Positions 16,893 to 24,966 of a DNA stretch of 64,000 bases are shown in pieces. The position numbers and the translations under genes are program-made. The notes under the pieces are model-generated. The model was not told the origin of the DNA. It did not search any database and was given only the letters and a program-made list of their open reading frames with translations. Location: assembly GCA_025363655.1 (NCBI GenBank), contig JANYDK010000036.1, positions 1-64,000 of the forward strand, given 5' to 3'. This DNA comes from Deltaproteobacteria bacterium. Lineage in GTDB: Bacteria; Myxococcota_A; Polyangia; Polyangiales; JADJMO01. Numbering within the stretch: the first letter of the stretch is position 1; each line of letters begins with the position of its first letter.

Positions 16893-17968
16893 AGACGTTC
16901 GTGGTCCTCACGCTCGGAGCTTCGGTGATCGCCGTCAGCCCGGTGGTCTCGGGTGGCGCCTGCGCGGCGTGAAGCAACCCCAACCTGCCGGTCGGCGGGT
17001 CGACGATGGGTGATGCGGCGCAGAGCACGTCGAGAGTCCATGCCAGCTACGAGGTCGCCGCTTCGGTCGGGCCGTTGCCACCGGGGCTGCTCTTGCTCGC
17101 GCTCTCGACCGACTTCACGCGCATGAAGTCGTCGCACGAAGACGACTGTCCCGATCTCGGGCCGACGTGCGGCACCGCGAAGCCACCGACGCCGTACAAC
17201 CACAACCTCGTCAACTACGCCTACGGCCTCACCCTCGACGCGCAGCTTGGCGTGCTCTCGTGGCTCACCCTCGCGACCAGCATCCCGTATCGCGCGATCA
17301 CGACCGACGTCCACTACACCGACCTCGCTGGTCGTGACTACGCGCCGGTGCCGCCCGACGTGCACCATCGCAACCGCACCATCACGGGTCTCGGCGATCC
17401 GACGTTGCTCGTCGTGATCGGACGCGCCCTCGGTCGGCTGGGTTTTTCGGTACGGCTGGGCGCCTCGTTGCCGTTCGGGCGGACGCTCGACGCTGATCCA
17501 TTTCGTCTCGGCGACGAGGGCTTGGCGCACGAGCACGTGCAGTTCGGCACGGGTACGTTGCGTCCGATCGCCGGAAGCGCAATCGGCTACGATTTCGGGC
17601 CCATCGGCGTCGATGCTTGGTTCGGCGCGACGCTGTCGCTCGCCGCAAATTCGATTGGCTATCGACCCGGTCAGCGCTTTTCCGGTGGCCTGCGCGTAAC
17701 GAGCGCGCTCGGTACGTCGGTCGCGCGATTCGGGCTCGGCCTCGAGGCCGCACGCGAATCGACCGAGACATGGAGCGGACTGCAACCGGGAGAAGGCAAT
17801 CTCGGACGCACCGACGTGCTAGCAGTGGCGAGCGCCCGCTGGTCAGCGGCCAAGCGCTGGGGGCTCTTCGGCACGGTGAAAATTCCAGCGTACGTAAACG
17901 CGATTGGAGCCCAGTTGACGTATCCGTTGATCGTGCAGCTGGGAATCGCCACTGGGTTCGATTTGTGA
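16889..17968 (+). CDS. Outer-membrane barrel selenoprotein with CxxU motif (candidate)
   Basis: An ATG at 16889 overlaps the previous stop and opens a signal peptide (residues 1-24, ending SGGA). This is followed by Cys25-Ala-Ala-TGA at codon 28, then SNPNLPVGG and 330 more residues in the same frame to 17968. The downstream part is a beta-barrel of the MetA/phenol-degradation type: alternating strands, for example LGVLSWLTLATSIPYR and GFSVRLGASLPFG, ending in FDL. A barrel needs the signal peptide that lies before the TGA, so read-through is the natural explanation. Sec at position 28 would complete a CxxU redox pair. A hairpin with a GGUC loop follows the TGA. The alternative, translation from an internal ATG at 17006, would give an unexported protein. 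Confidence 0.8.
16970..17000 (+). promoter_or_regulatory. SECIS-like hairpin after TGA codon 28
   Basis: After the TGA (16970-16972), bases 16983-16989 (ACCUGCC) pair with 16994-17000 (GGCGGGU), with one G-U pair, giving a 7-bp stem closed by the tetraloop GGUC at 16990-16993. The loop starts 20 nt after the U of UGA; in E. coli fdhF the GGUC starts at 21 nt. This is the expected place for SelB binding. Confidence 0.75.
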
Positions 17969-18020
17969 TGCTGTCGCGAGGAGCGATGGAGCCACCGACA
18001 TGGTAACGTCCGATATCAGG

Positions 18021-18683
18021 ATGAAACACAGCTTCATTTTCGGCACAGTGCTCTTGGGTCTTGGCTGCAGCAGCAGCACCGGCGCGGGTACGGGGTCATC
18101 CGCCGATAGCACCGTGAACGAGACCGGCTCCGTCGAGACCGGCGCGGAGGCAGCGACGGATGGTGAAGCCGACGCCGCTCTCGACGCACCGGTGCCTTGC
18201 GGCGTGACCGTCGGCGACAAGCTCTGCGACCTCCCTCTCCGCGGCTTTCTCCGCAACGAGACGTCGGGACTGGCAACGAGTGTCGATCTCACCGAGTTCA
18301 AGCTGTCCGACGCACTCGCGATGGGCACGCAGAAGTACGCCTTCGTCTTCGATGCCGCTTTCTGGTGAAGCCTTTGCAAAGCGGCCACCGGTCAGGTGGT
18401 CAAGACGCTTCCCAGCCACGCCGACAAGGCGATGTTCGTGGACTTGCTCACCGAGGGAACCACGCCCACGAGCCTGGCGACGGACGTGCAGGTCCGAGCA
18501 TGGGTGAACAGCCTGAAGGTGCCCTTCACCACGGCGCGCGATCCTGACGGCAGCGACTTCGCGATTCGCACGATCTATGGGGTCAAAGAGACCACGTACA
18601 TCGTCGATCGCGCGACGATGATCATCGTCGCGAAGGCCAAAACGCCGGAAGACGCCCTTACGGCGCTCGACGCGCTTCCTTGA
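18021..18683 (+). CDS. Thioredoxin-like lipoprotein selenoprotein with UxxC motif (candidate)
   Basis: The frame runs from ATG 18021 to 18683 (220 residues) with one TGA at codon 116. A signal with lipobox LGLGC (Cys16) and an Ala/Glu/Asp-rich linker precede a TlpA/AhpC-type fold. The segment is FDAAFW-U-SLCKAATG, so Sec116 takes the place of the first Cys of a WCxxC active site. The resolving Cys119, the VPFTTARD cis-Pro region and YGVKETTYIVDR follow the TGA and belong to the same domain. An upstream ATG at 18000 is possible. The SECIS-like hairpin overlaps the TGA. A nonsense mutation would hit this exact codon only by chance. It follows the barrel gene by 52 nt. Confidence 0.85.
18366..18411 (+). 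promoter_or_regulatory. SECIS-like hairpin after TGA codon 116
   Basis: The upper stem is GGCCACC (18383-18389) with GGUGGUC (18395-18401), seven pairs with one G-U, capped by GGUCA (18390-18394), 24 nt after the U of UGA. A lower stem GAAGC (18367-18371, including the GA of the UGA) pairs perfectly with GCUUC (18407-18411). Both the GGUC loop and the UGA-anchored lower stem match the known bacterial SECIS plan. Confidence 0.8.
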
Positions 18684-18699
18684 AGTGAGGAGACGACCC

Positions 18700-19674
18700 A
18701 TGCGTACCTCGATCGCCGGATTTCTCTGGCTCGTGCTGACGACGAGCTGCAGCAGTGGAAACGGCGGCTCGAGCGCGCCGGTCGATGGGGCCATACGCGA
18801 CTCTTCCGTATCGAGCGATACGGCGCTCGACGGAAACGACGACGCTGCGGAGCCTGACTGCTCCGAGCCGGTCGAGGATCGACCGCCTGGGGCCGTCTGC
18901 GTACACGACGTCAGAGGTCTCGTCGTTCAAGAGGCCGACGGAAAGACGCCGGTCGCAGGCAAGGTTGTCTCGGTATGTGGAAACGTCTGCTACTACGGCG
19001 GTACCAACGGCGCTGGCAACTTCTCCACGCACGTTGGCCACTACATCTCGATCGTCCAGTACCAAGTGCTGATTCATGGGCGCCCTGATCGCGCGAGTCT
19101 CTACGTGAAGCTCCCGGCGCCGAACAGTGACGGCGACATCGTGTTCGCGACGCCAATCGTGGTGCCGAGCTACGACTCGATGGGCCCGCCGCTCCCAGAG
19201 GATGATGCGCCAGGAGGCAAACTGACGGCCGGTGACGTCACCCTCACGGTTCCCGATGGCATCGAATACGACCTCGACCCCGAGGACGTCGCGCTCGGCT
19301 CCGACGGCCGCCTGTTGCGCTCGGTGCGATGGACCAGTGCGACGCTGCCCAGCTTCGTCGCGGGAAGCGACGTCGCCGCGCTCTACGCGCTCGCGCCCTT
19401 CAGCGTCCGCTTCTGCAAGTCGCGCCCGTGCCCCGACGCGGCCGAAAATCCGACGAGGATCCCTGTCTCCCTCAAGAACACCACCAGCCTCCCTGCTGGC
19501 ACGGCGGTCGAGTTCTTCATCCTAGGCACCGACCTCTACAGCGTTCCGAGGAACGCCGGTGTGCTCGTCGTCCAGGCCACGGGAAAGGTCTCTGCCGACG
19601 GCAAGACGATCGACACCGACGCCGGTCAAGGCATCAACGAGCTTTCGCTCATCGGCGTCCGAGCGAAGAAGTAG
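18700..19674 (+). CDS. Lipoprotein with carboxypeptidase-regulatory-like domain
   Basis: The ATG at 18700 has a GAGGAG ribosome site and starts 17 nt after the thioredoxin-like gene. The 324-residue product has a lipobox TSCS (Cys17), an acidic Asp/Ser linker, then a beta-sandwich segment (about 68-130: VRGLVVQEADGKTPVAGKVV, SVCGNVCYYGGTNGAGNFS) that resembles CarboxypepD_reg domains. A C-terminal all-beta region follows (about 170-324). Cys pairs occur at SVCGNVC and FCKSRPC. It contains no in-frame TGA. It probably sits on the outer or inner membrane with the two selenoprotein candidates. Enzymatic function is not evident. Confidence 0.78.
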   Translation: MRTSIAGFLWLVLTTSCSSGNGGSSAPVDGAIRDSSVSSDTALDGNDDAAEPDCSEPVEDRPPGAVCVHDVRGLVVQEADGKTPVAGKVVSVCGNVCYYGGTNGAGNFSTHVGHYISIVQYQVLIHGRPDRASLYVKLPAPNSDGDIVFATPIVVPSYDSMGPPLPEDDAPGGKLTAGDVTLTVPDGIEYDLDPEDVALGSDGRLLRSVRWTSATLPSFVAGSDVAALYALAPFSVRFCKSRPCPDAAENPTRIPVSLKNTTSLPAGTAVEFFILGTDLYSVPRNAGVLVVQATGKVSADGKTIDTDAGQGINELSLIGVRAKK

Positions 19675-19742
19675 ACGCGTCTCTCAGGTTCGAGAACGCC
19701 TCGAGATCCGCTCGCACCCGCTGCCGCCGGAAGAAAAGACGG

Positions 19743-20360
19743 TCAGGCACGTCGGCAGTAGCACCAGACGAACTGCTGGGCGCTGTCCCAAGGCGTCTTG
19801 TGCACTTCGACAAGGTGCTTCTCGAGCACGAACGGGCTCCCGAACTCTGCGTGAAGTTTGTCAGGCTCGTAGCGGGCGACCTCGAGCCCCGAGCAGCGCG
19901 TCGGCCCCTCCGGTCCGAACGTGCCGACGATCACATGACCGCCGACGCGCACGCTGTGCAGAACGCGTTGCACGTAGGCTGCGCGTTGAGCGGGCTCGGT
20001 GAGAAAGTGAAAGACGGCCCGGTCATGCCAAATGTCGTAGCGAGCAGGCGCGAACTCCATCTGTGTAACGTCGCCGCAAAGCCATTGGACCCGGGCCGCC
20101 GCCGTGCCGAGCCGTTCGCGGGTTGCCGCGAGGGCGGGCTCAGCGAGGTCGAGCACCGTGACGTCGGAATATCCCCGCGCCAGCAAGTCGTCGACCAAGG
20201 TGGACTCGCCGCCACCGACATCGATCACCGCTGCACTCGTGTCACGCCCAGTCGCTTCGATCAAGTTGAGCGAGGTCTCGAGGTGCGCGCGGTACCAGCT
20301 CACTTCGTCCTGGCGCTTGTCACGATAGACTTGCTCCCAGTGCGCTTGCGATTCGGACAT
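19743..20360 (-). CDS. Class I SAM-dependent methyltransferase
   Basis: The 205-residue cytosolic protein begins MSESQAHWEQVYRDKRQDEVSW, a start seen in a group of small methyltransferases related to thiopurine/tellurite-type enzymes. Motif I VIDVGGGESTLVDDLL binds SAM (about residues 45-60), with VTVLDLAE (motif post-I), DVTQMEF and DRAVFHFL following. The ATG at 20360 is preferred over an upstream ATG at 20381 because of a GGAA ribosome site. Its substrate cannot be told. Given the neighbouring selenoprotein candidates and metal genes, methylation of a chalcogen or metal compound is possible but unsupported by direct evidence. Confidence 0.8.
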   Translation of the reverse strand: MSESQAHWEQVYRDKRQDEVSWYRAHLETSLNLIEATGRDTSAAVIDVGGGESTLVDDLLARGYSDVTVLDLAEPALAATRERLGTAAARVQWLCGDVTQMEFAPARYDIWHDRAVFHFLTEPAQRAAYVQRVLHSVRVGGHVIVGTFGPEGPTRCSGLEVARYEPDKLHAEFGSPFVLEKHLVEVHKTPWDSAQQFVWCYCRRA

Positions 20361-20432
20361 TGTTCCAAAATAGCAGGGCACGACCCAGACACAACCTTGG
20401 TGCCTGATAGGACCTCGGCCGACGAGCTCCGC

Positions 20433-21959
20433 TCACGGCACGCCCACGTGCACCTCGGCCATCATCCCGCGCTCCGAGTGCTCGGGAACGTGGCAATGGA
20501 ACATCCATTTCCCAGGCCGGTCGAACGCGCCGACGATGGTCACCGAATAGCCGCTGCGCACAGTGATGGTGTCCTTCTCAGCCTGCGAGATCATCTCTTT
20601 GCGTAGCCCAAAGGGGTTGATCTTCGGATCGTAGAGGTCGTCCGTATCGACGATCTGGAAGAAGAAGCCGTGCAGGTGGAAGATGTGGATCTGGTGACTG
20701 ACGTTGTGAATGTGGAACGTGCGTAGCCCGCCGAGCGGAACGGCAATCGGCGGGACGTCCATCCCGGCCTTCTTGTTGATGGTGAAGATCGGATCGCCCT
20801 TCATCGGCGTCGACATCCCGTCCATCATCGGGAGCGTGTACCCCTCGATTCCTCCGACGGTGCCTTGATCGAGCTCGATTTCGGTCGGGTCGCCGGATGG
20901 CGGGACGAGACGCGCCACGCCGACGCCAGGCAAAGCATCCGGAAGAACGCGCCCGGTGATGGGCTTCTCGCCCGAGATGCGGAACGTCGCAACTTTGGTC
21001 GCGGGCTGGGGATCATCGTCGGCCCTCTGGTAGGCGTCGCTGGTCAGCGTCAGCGTCGTGCTGGGCGCGCCCTGCGGGATGAGCAGCGCGTCGTAGCGCT
21101 CGGCCGGACCGATGAGCAGATGATCGATGTCGTACGGCTTCTCGAAGAGGCTGCCGTCGGTGCCGATCACGCGCCACGTGTAGCCCGGTATCGCGAGATT
21201 GAAGTAACGGAGGTTGGCGGCGTTGACGAAGCGAAAGCGATGAATGGCTCCGGGCTGCAACTCGACTAGGCGATCGGACTTGCCGTTTACCAGGATCGTC
21301 GGCCCCCACCGGCCATGGAGCTTCTGATCCATCGCCAGCTGCGCATAGTCGTCGACGTCGGCGGGCAGCGCTCCATCCGCGCCGAGCGTCGCGTCGTCGA
21401 GGACCAGCACGTGCTCGTGATCGACCTTTGGCTCCATCGCCCCGCGTACCCGGATGACGCCGTAGAGGCCGTGTCGAATCTGCGAATCGGATCGGTAGTG
21501 TGGGTGGAACCAGTAGAGCCCGGCGTCGGTGAGCTTGAAGACGTAATCGAACGTGCCACCCGGAGGGACCGGCGCCTGCACGGCAGGCGCGCCGTCCATC
21601 TCGTTCGGAACCCTCAACCCGTGCCAGTGGATCGTCGTCGGTTCGGGGAGCGAGTTCTTGAAGTGAATGCGCAGCTCGTCTCCCACCTTCGCATCGATCA
21701 GCGGGCCGGGGACCGTGCTGTTGTAAGCCCATGAGGACGTCGAAAGCCCAGTGACGTAGGACACGACGGTGCCCTTCGCTTCGAGCGAGAATTCGAAAAC
21801 CGATGGGTCGGGATTGATGTCGACGGCAGCGGCCAGTCCAGGGCTTTCTTCGGACGGCATCGCGATAGGCGGGCTCTCACTCTCCGCCGAGTGACAGGCG
21901 CCCACCACGCAGCACGAGGCCCCGAGGAGCACCGGCAGCATCGACACGCGGCGCATCAT
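20433..21959 (-). CDS. Multicopper oxidase (CopA/CueO-like), lipoprotein
   Basis: The 508-residue protein has a signal with lipobox VVGAC (Cys22) and three cupredoxin domains. All four copper-binding motifs are visible: HWHG (111-114), FHPHY, HIFHLHGFFF and HCHVPEHSERGM, which includes the T1 Cys/His/Met set. These enzymes oxidise Cu(I) or organic substrates with O2 in the periplasm and protect against copper. A TTG at 21998 overlapping the upstream stop is a longer alternative start; I prefer ATG 21959. A Met patch (LPMMDGMSTPM) before domain 3 may bind Cu(I). It is in one operon with the NHL-type lipoprotein. Confidence 0.93.
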   Translation of the reverse strand: MMRRVSMLPVLLGASCCVVGACHSAESESPPIAMPSEESPGLAAAVDINPDPSVFEFSLEAKGTVVSYVTGLSTSSWAYNSTVPGPLIDAKVGDELRIHFKNSLPEPTTIHWHGLRVPNEMDGAPAVQAPVPPGGTFDYVFKLTDAGLYWFHPHYRSDSQIRHGLYGVIRVRGAMEPKVDHEHVLVLDDATLGADGALPADVDDYAQLAMDQKLHGRWGPTILVNGKSDRLVELQPGAIHRFRFVNAANLRYFNLAIPGYTWRVIGTDGSLFEKPYDIDHLLIGPAERYDALLIPQGAPSTTLTLTSDAYQRADDDPQPATKVATFRISGEKPITGRVLPDALPGVGVARLVPPSGDPTEIELDQGTVGGIEGYTLPMMDGMSTPMKGDPIFTINKKAGMDVPPIAVPLGGLRTFHIHNVSHQIHIFHLHGFFFQIVDTDDLYDPKINPFGLRKEMISQAEKDTITVRSGYSVTIVGAFDRPGKWMFHCHVPEHSERGMMAEVHVGVP

Positions 21960-21994
21960 TGTCGGTTTTCCACTGACCGGTCGAGGCGAAGGCG

Positions 21995-23173
21995 TCAAGG
22001 CTTGGTATCGATGCGCAAGACGCGGTCACCGAGCATGTCCACGAAGTAGAGCTTCTCGTCCGGGCCGAAGGCCATCCCGCCGAGCGAACCAGGGGGAAGA
22101 CCGGTTTCGATCCAGTTCACACGCTCGCCTTCCGCGGTGAATGCCGAGATGCGCCCGTTGGCGTTGTCGGAGACGTAGATGAGCTCGTTGCGGAGCTCGA
22201 GACCAGAAGGTGACGTGAGCATCCCGCTCTCCGCCGTGACGACGTCGGTGAGCGTTGCGTCGTTCATGCGGAAGTACGCGGCCATCGGCTCCATGCTGGT
22301 CAGCTTCGCGCCCTTCGTGCCCGAGGTGGTATCGAGCTGGACGATGCGTGCGTTGCCAGTGTCGGCGATGAGCAGCGCTGCATCCGCGTCGCGATACGCG
22401 AGATGGCTCGGGACACCTGCCACGTACTTCAAGAGGCCTCGCACGTACTCGTAAGACTCTCCATCGGAGTGATCGTCGTTGCCGACGTTGTGATCTCTGT
22501 GAAAGTCGTATTTCACGATCGCGTTCGACATGCCGCTGATCGTCCAATAGATGTTCGCCGACTGGTGCGCGATGCCCATGCAGAGCGGGCTGTTGTGGAG
22601 CATGTCGAGGTGCGAGCCTAGGCCGTGCGGGTTCTTCTTCGCGAAGATCGATAGGTCCGACGACCAGAGCGCAGGGCCCATGAAGTTGTCCGCTGGCATC
22701 GTGTCGTCGCGCGTGTTGTGTGACTCCCCGCAGCTCGCGAAAGTGCCCGGCACGCCGAACGAGGTCTCGTCGGCGCCGAACGCGAGGGCGGCTGGTTTCG
22801 CCATGAAGTGCGACGCATCGGCATCTTTGCGCCGCTCGGCGCTTCGCCCGGAGGTACTGGCGTCGTGCACGATCACCGCGCTCTCGTCGCGGAGGTTGAG
22901 CACCCACAGCTCATCGGGTCGCAGCGGATTGAACGCAAGGTCGCGCGGCGTCGCGAGCTTCTCTGCGGCGCCGGCGATTTCGGTGAAGACGACGCTGGTG
23001 GACGAGTGATCGCCTTTGCCGAGCTCGGGGGCGCGCACGAGCGGCGCGGGCGCATCCTCGACCGGTGGCTGGGAGTCTTCCGTGGATGCGGGCCCGGATG
23101 GCGAGCCACCACCTCCGCCGCAGGCGGCAAAGGCGAAGCAGGGGGAGAGGATGAGGAGGTGGGTCGTCTTCAT
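21995..23173 (-). CDS. NHL-repeat-like beta-propeller lipoprotein
   Basis: The 392-residue product has a signal with lipobox FAAC (about residue 19) and a Gly/Ser/Pro spacer. The rest is a propeller built of NHL-like repeats: ATPRDLAFNPLRPDELWVLN, SHLAYRDADAALLIADTGNA, SPSGLELRNELIYVSDNANG and GGMAFGPDEKLYFVDMLG. His- and Met-rich patches (LGSHLDMLHNSPLCMGIAHQ; DFHRDHNVGNDDHSDGE) may bind metal. It directly precedes the multicopper oxidase gene on the same strand, so it may deliver copper to the oxidase or form a complex with it. It is divergent from the cus-like operon across a 464-bp gap. Confidence 0.82.
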   Translation of the reverse strand: MKTTHLLILSPCFAFAACGGGGGSPSGPASTEDSQPPVEDAPAPLVRAPELGKGDHSSTSVVFTEIAGAAEKLATPRDLAFNPLRPDELWVLNLRDESAVIVHDASTSGRSAERRKDADASHFMAKPAALAFGADETSFGVPGTFASCGESHNTRDDTMPADNFMGPALWSSDLSIFAKKNPHGLGSHLDMLHNSPLCMGIAHQSANIYWTISGMSNAIVKYDFHRDHNVGNDDHSDGESYEYVRGLLKYVAGVPSHLAYRDADAALLIADTGNARIVQLDTTSGTKGAKLTSMEPMAAYFRMNDATLTDVVTAESGMLTSPSGLELRNELIYVSDNANGRISAFTAEGERVNWIETGLPPGSLGGMAFGPDEKLYFVDMLGDRVLRIDTKP

Positions 23174-23224
23174 ACGTGCCTTGGACGTCTGATGCCCAAC
23201 GGGTTGCTCGTCAAGCACGGCGGA

Positions 23225-23296
23225 GTGACTCGGGGAGCCACAAGGGGCCGCGACCAGTCCGCCAGCAATGACCACATTAGTATCCGAGCCGGTTAC
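23225..23296. promoter_or_regulatory. Two weak 17-bp palindromes in the cus/MCO intergenic region
   Basis: GTGACTCGGGGAGCCAC (23225-23241) and GTATCCGAGCCGGTTAC (23280-23296) resemble the GTGACC-N5-GGTCAC sites found near the two-component genes, each with mismatches. Their centres are 55 bp apart, close to the 54 bp between the pair at 33649 and 33703. The gap 23174-23637 otherwise holds only the CCCG run and no gene I can support. Confidence 0.45.
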
Positions 23297-23602
23297 TCCG
23301 ATGCGTTTGCCATGAGACGAACCCGCCACTGCGTTAAGCAGGTTTGCGCTACGCAGTCCGCGCTCTCGTCTCGGTAGGGACATTGTGGCTCCACTTCTTT
23401 GCTCGAGAGGGACACCCAATAGGCATTGCGCACATCGTATTTGGCGATTGTGACGACGGCCCGGTGCGCTCTGCCAGCGGCGCTGCTCAGACTTCGACTG
23501 GCGCAGGCGGCGCGTCGCGACGCACGAACTGCGTCGCGACGGCCAACGATCATCGCGCGCAGGCTGCGATCGACAGGTCTCGCGCTTGCACGTCCCCGGG
23601 CT

Positions 23603-23623
23603 CCCGCCCGCCCGCCCGCCCGC
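23603..23623. repeat. CCCG tetranucleotide repeat, five units
   Basis: Five consecutive CCCG units end 15 bp before the GTG start of the outer-membrane channel gene, directly upstream of its ribosome site. A tetranucleotide run here is prone to slippage and could change expression by altering spacing in the leader. Confidence 0.7.
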
Positions 23624-23637
23624 ATATGAGGAGTTCC

Positions 23638-24966
23638 GTGGCACTGTGGTCCTCCATCAACAAGAGCTCGCTTCGGAGCGCGCTGCACAGTTCGACGTGC
23701 CAGCGGCGCAGCCGGCATTGGCCGGGTGCGTTTGCAGCCACTGCCCTCGCCATCACCCTGCTGACGTCGACTGCGCGCGCGGCTCCACCGCTCCCGTCTC
23801 CCCTCCATGTCGACGATGCCCTGGCCTACGCGCGCCAACATCGCGCCGAGATCGAGAGCGCGAAGTCCAAGGCAGCGGCAGCCGAAAAAACGCCAGCCGT
23901 CGTCTCGGGCCTACCTGATCCGATGGTGATGGGCTCCATCGATCATCTCCCATTCAAAGGCGCGATGGGCGCGGACTGGAGCGTGATGGTGCAGCAAGAG
24001 TTCCCGCTCTCGGGAATTCTCGGCGCTCACCGACGCGCCGCCGAGGCCGACGCCAAAGCCGTCGCCTCCAACGTGTCGACTGTTTCGCTCGACGTGGAGC
24101 TCGAGTCGCTCACTGCGTTTCTCATGCGCGTCGAGATCGACCGCATGGGAACCGTGGTCGACGAGCAGGTGACCATTTCCCTGCAGGTGCTCGGCGTGAC
24201 ACGCGCTCGACTCGCCGGTGGGGAAGGAAGCGCAGCCGAGGTGATTCGCGCAGAGGCCGACGTCGCGCGACTCGAAGGGCAGAGAAAGCAGCTCGACGCC
24301 GAAGCGGTCGGCGCGAACGCGATGCTCAACGCAGCGCTCGCACGCCCGACCGCGGGAGCGCTGCCCCCGCTCGAAATGACGTTGCCGATAGCGGAGCCAC
24401 CTCCCGTGGCAAAGCTCGTTGCGCTCGCCCTCGAACGTCGCCCAGAGCTGGCGACGATGAAATCGTACGCGGTCGCGGCGAACGAAAAGGTCAGCGTGAT
24501 GGACGCGATGTACACGCCGATGGCCTTTGCCCGCGCCGGGATCGCCTACCGAATGGACACTGGCTACGGCGGGATGTTGCTCTTCGGCATCTCCATCCCT
24601 CTCTGGCGCGAGAAGCTCGCAGCGGGCGTCGACGAAGCCAAGTCGATGGTGGCGATGGCCGATGCCGATGTCGCTGCGATGGCGAAGATGATCGAGGGGG
24701 ACGTGGCCGTCGCGCGGGCTCGAGTCATGGCGGCGCGGGTTCGGGTCGCCACCAGCCACGACAAGGTCGTGCCGTTGTCGAAGAAGGCGGTCGAGCTGAC
24801 GGTCATCAACTATGCGAGTGGCGAATCGTCGCTCGTGGCCGTCCTGGACGCGACGCGAATGCTCCGCGAGGCGCGCATGGAAGAGATCGCTGCGGAGCTC
24901 GCCACGGCACGCGCCTGGGCGGCGCTCGGACGCGCCATCGGCGCCGTGAAGCTGGGGATCACGTGA
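23638..24966 (+). CDS. cusC: TolC-family outer-membrane efflux channel
   Basis: The 442-residue protein has a signal region ending TARAAP and two OEP repeats rich in long helices. Examples are LHVDDALAYARQHRAEIESA, AEVIRAEADVARLEGQRKQL, ALERRPELATMKSYAVAANE and VELTVINYASGESSLVAVLD. It forms the outer-membrane exit duct of a tripartite pump. I chose the GTG at 23638 because GAGGAG stands four bases before it; an ATG at 23626 lacks a ribosome site. Its stop overlaps the adaptor gene (GTGA). It is the only outer-membrane factor in the window, so it could also serve the czcBA pump. Confidence 0.88.
   Translation: MALWSSINKSSLRSALHSSTCQRRSRHWPGAFAATALAITLLTSTARAAPPLPSPLHVDDALAYARQHRAEIESAKSKAAAAEKTPAVVSGLPDPMVMGSIDHLPFKGAMGADWSVMVQQEFPLSGILGAHRRAAEADAKAVASNVSTVSLDVELESLTAFLMRVEIDRMGTVVDEQVTISLQVLGVTRARLAGGEGSAAEVIRAEADVARLEGQRKQLDAEAVGANAMLNAALARPTAGALPPLEMTLPIAEPPPVAKLVALALERRPELATMKSYAVAANEKVSVMDAMYTPMAFARAGIAYRMDTGYGGMLLFGISIPLWREKLAAGVDEAKSMVAMADADVAAMAKMIEGDVAVARARVMAARVRVATSHDKVVPLSKKAVELTVINYASGESSLVAVLDATRMLREARMEEIAAELATARAWAALGRAIGAVKLGIT

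Noticed and set aside
17006-17968. Barrel protein starting at the internal ATG 17006
   Set aside because: It would lack a signal peptide and has no good ribosome site; the upstream in-frame signal peptide fits read-through at the TGA.
18000-18368. 122-residue lipoprotein ending at the TGA, plus a separate small gene at 18396
   Set aside because: The two pieces are in one frame, and together make a complete thioredoxin-like domain; neither half would fold alone.
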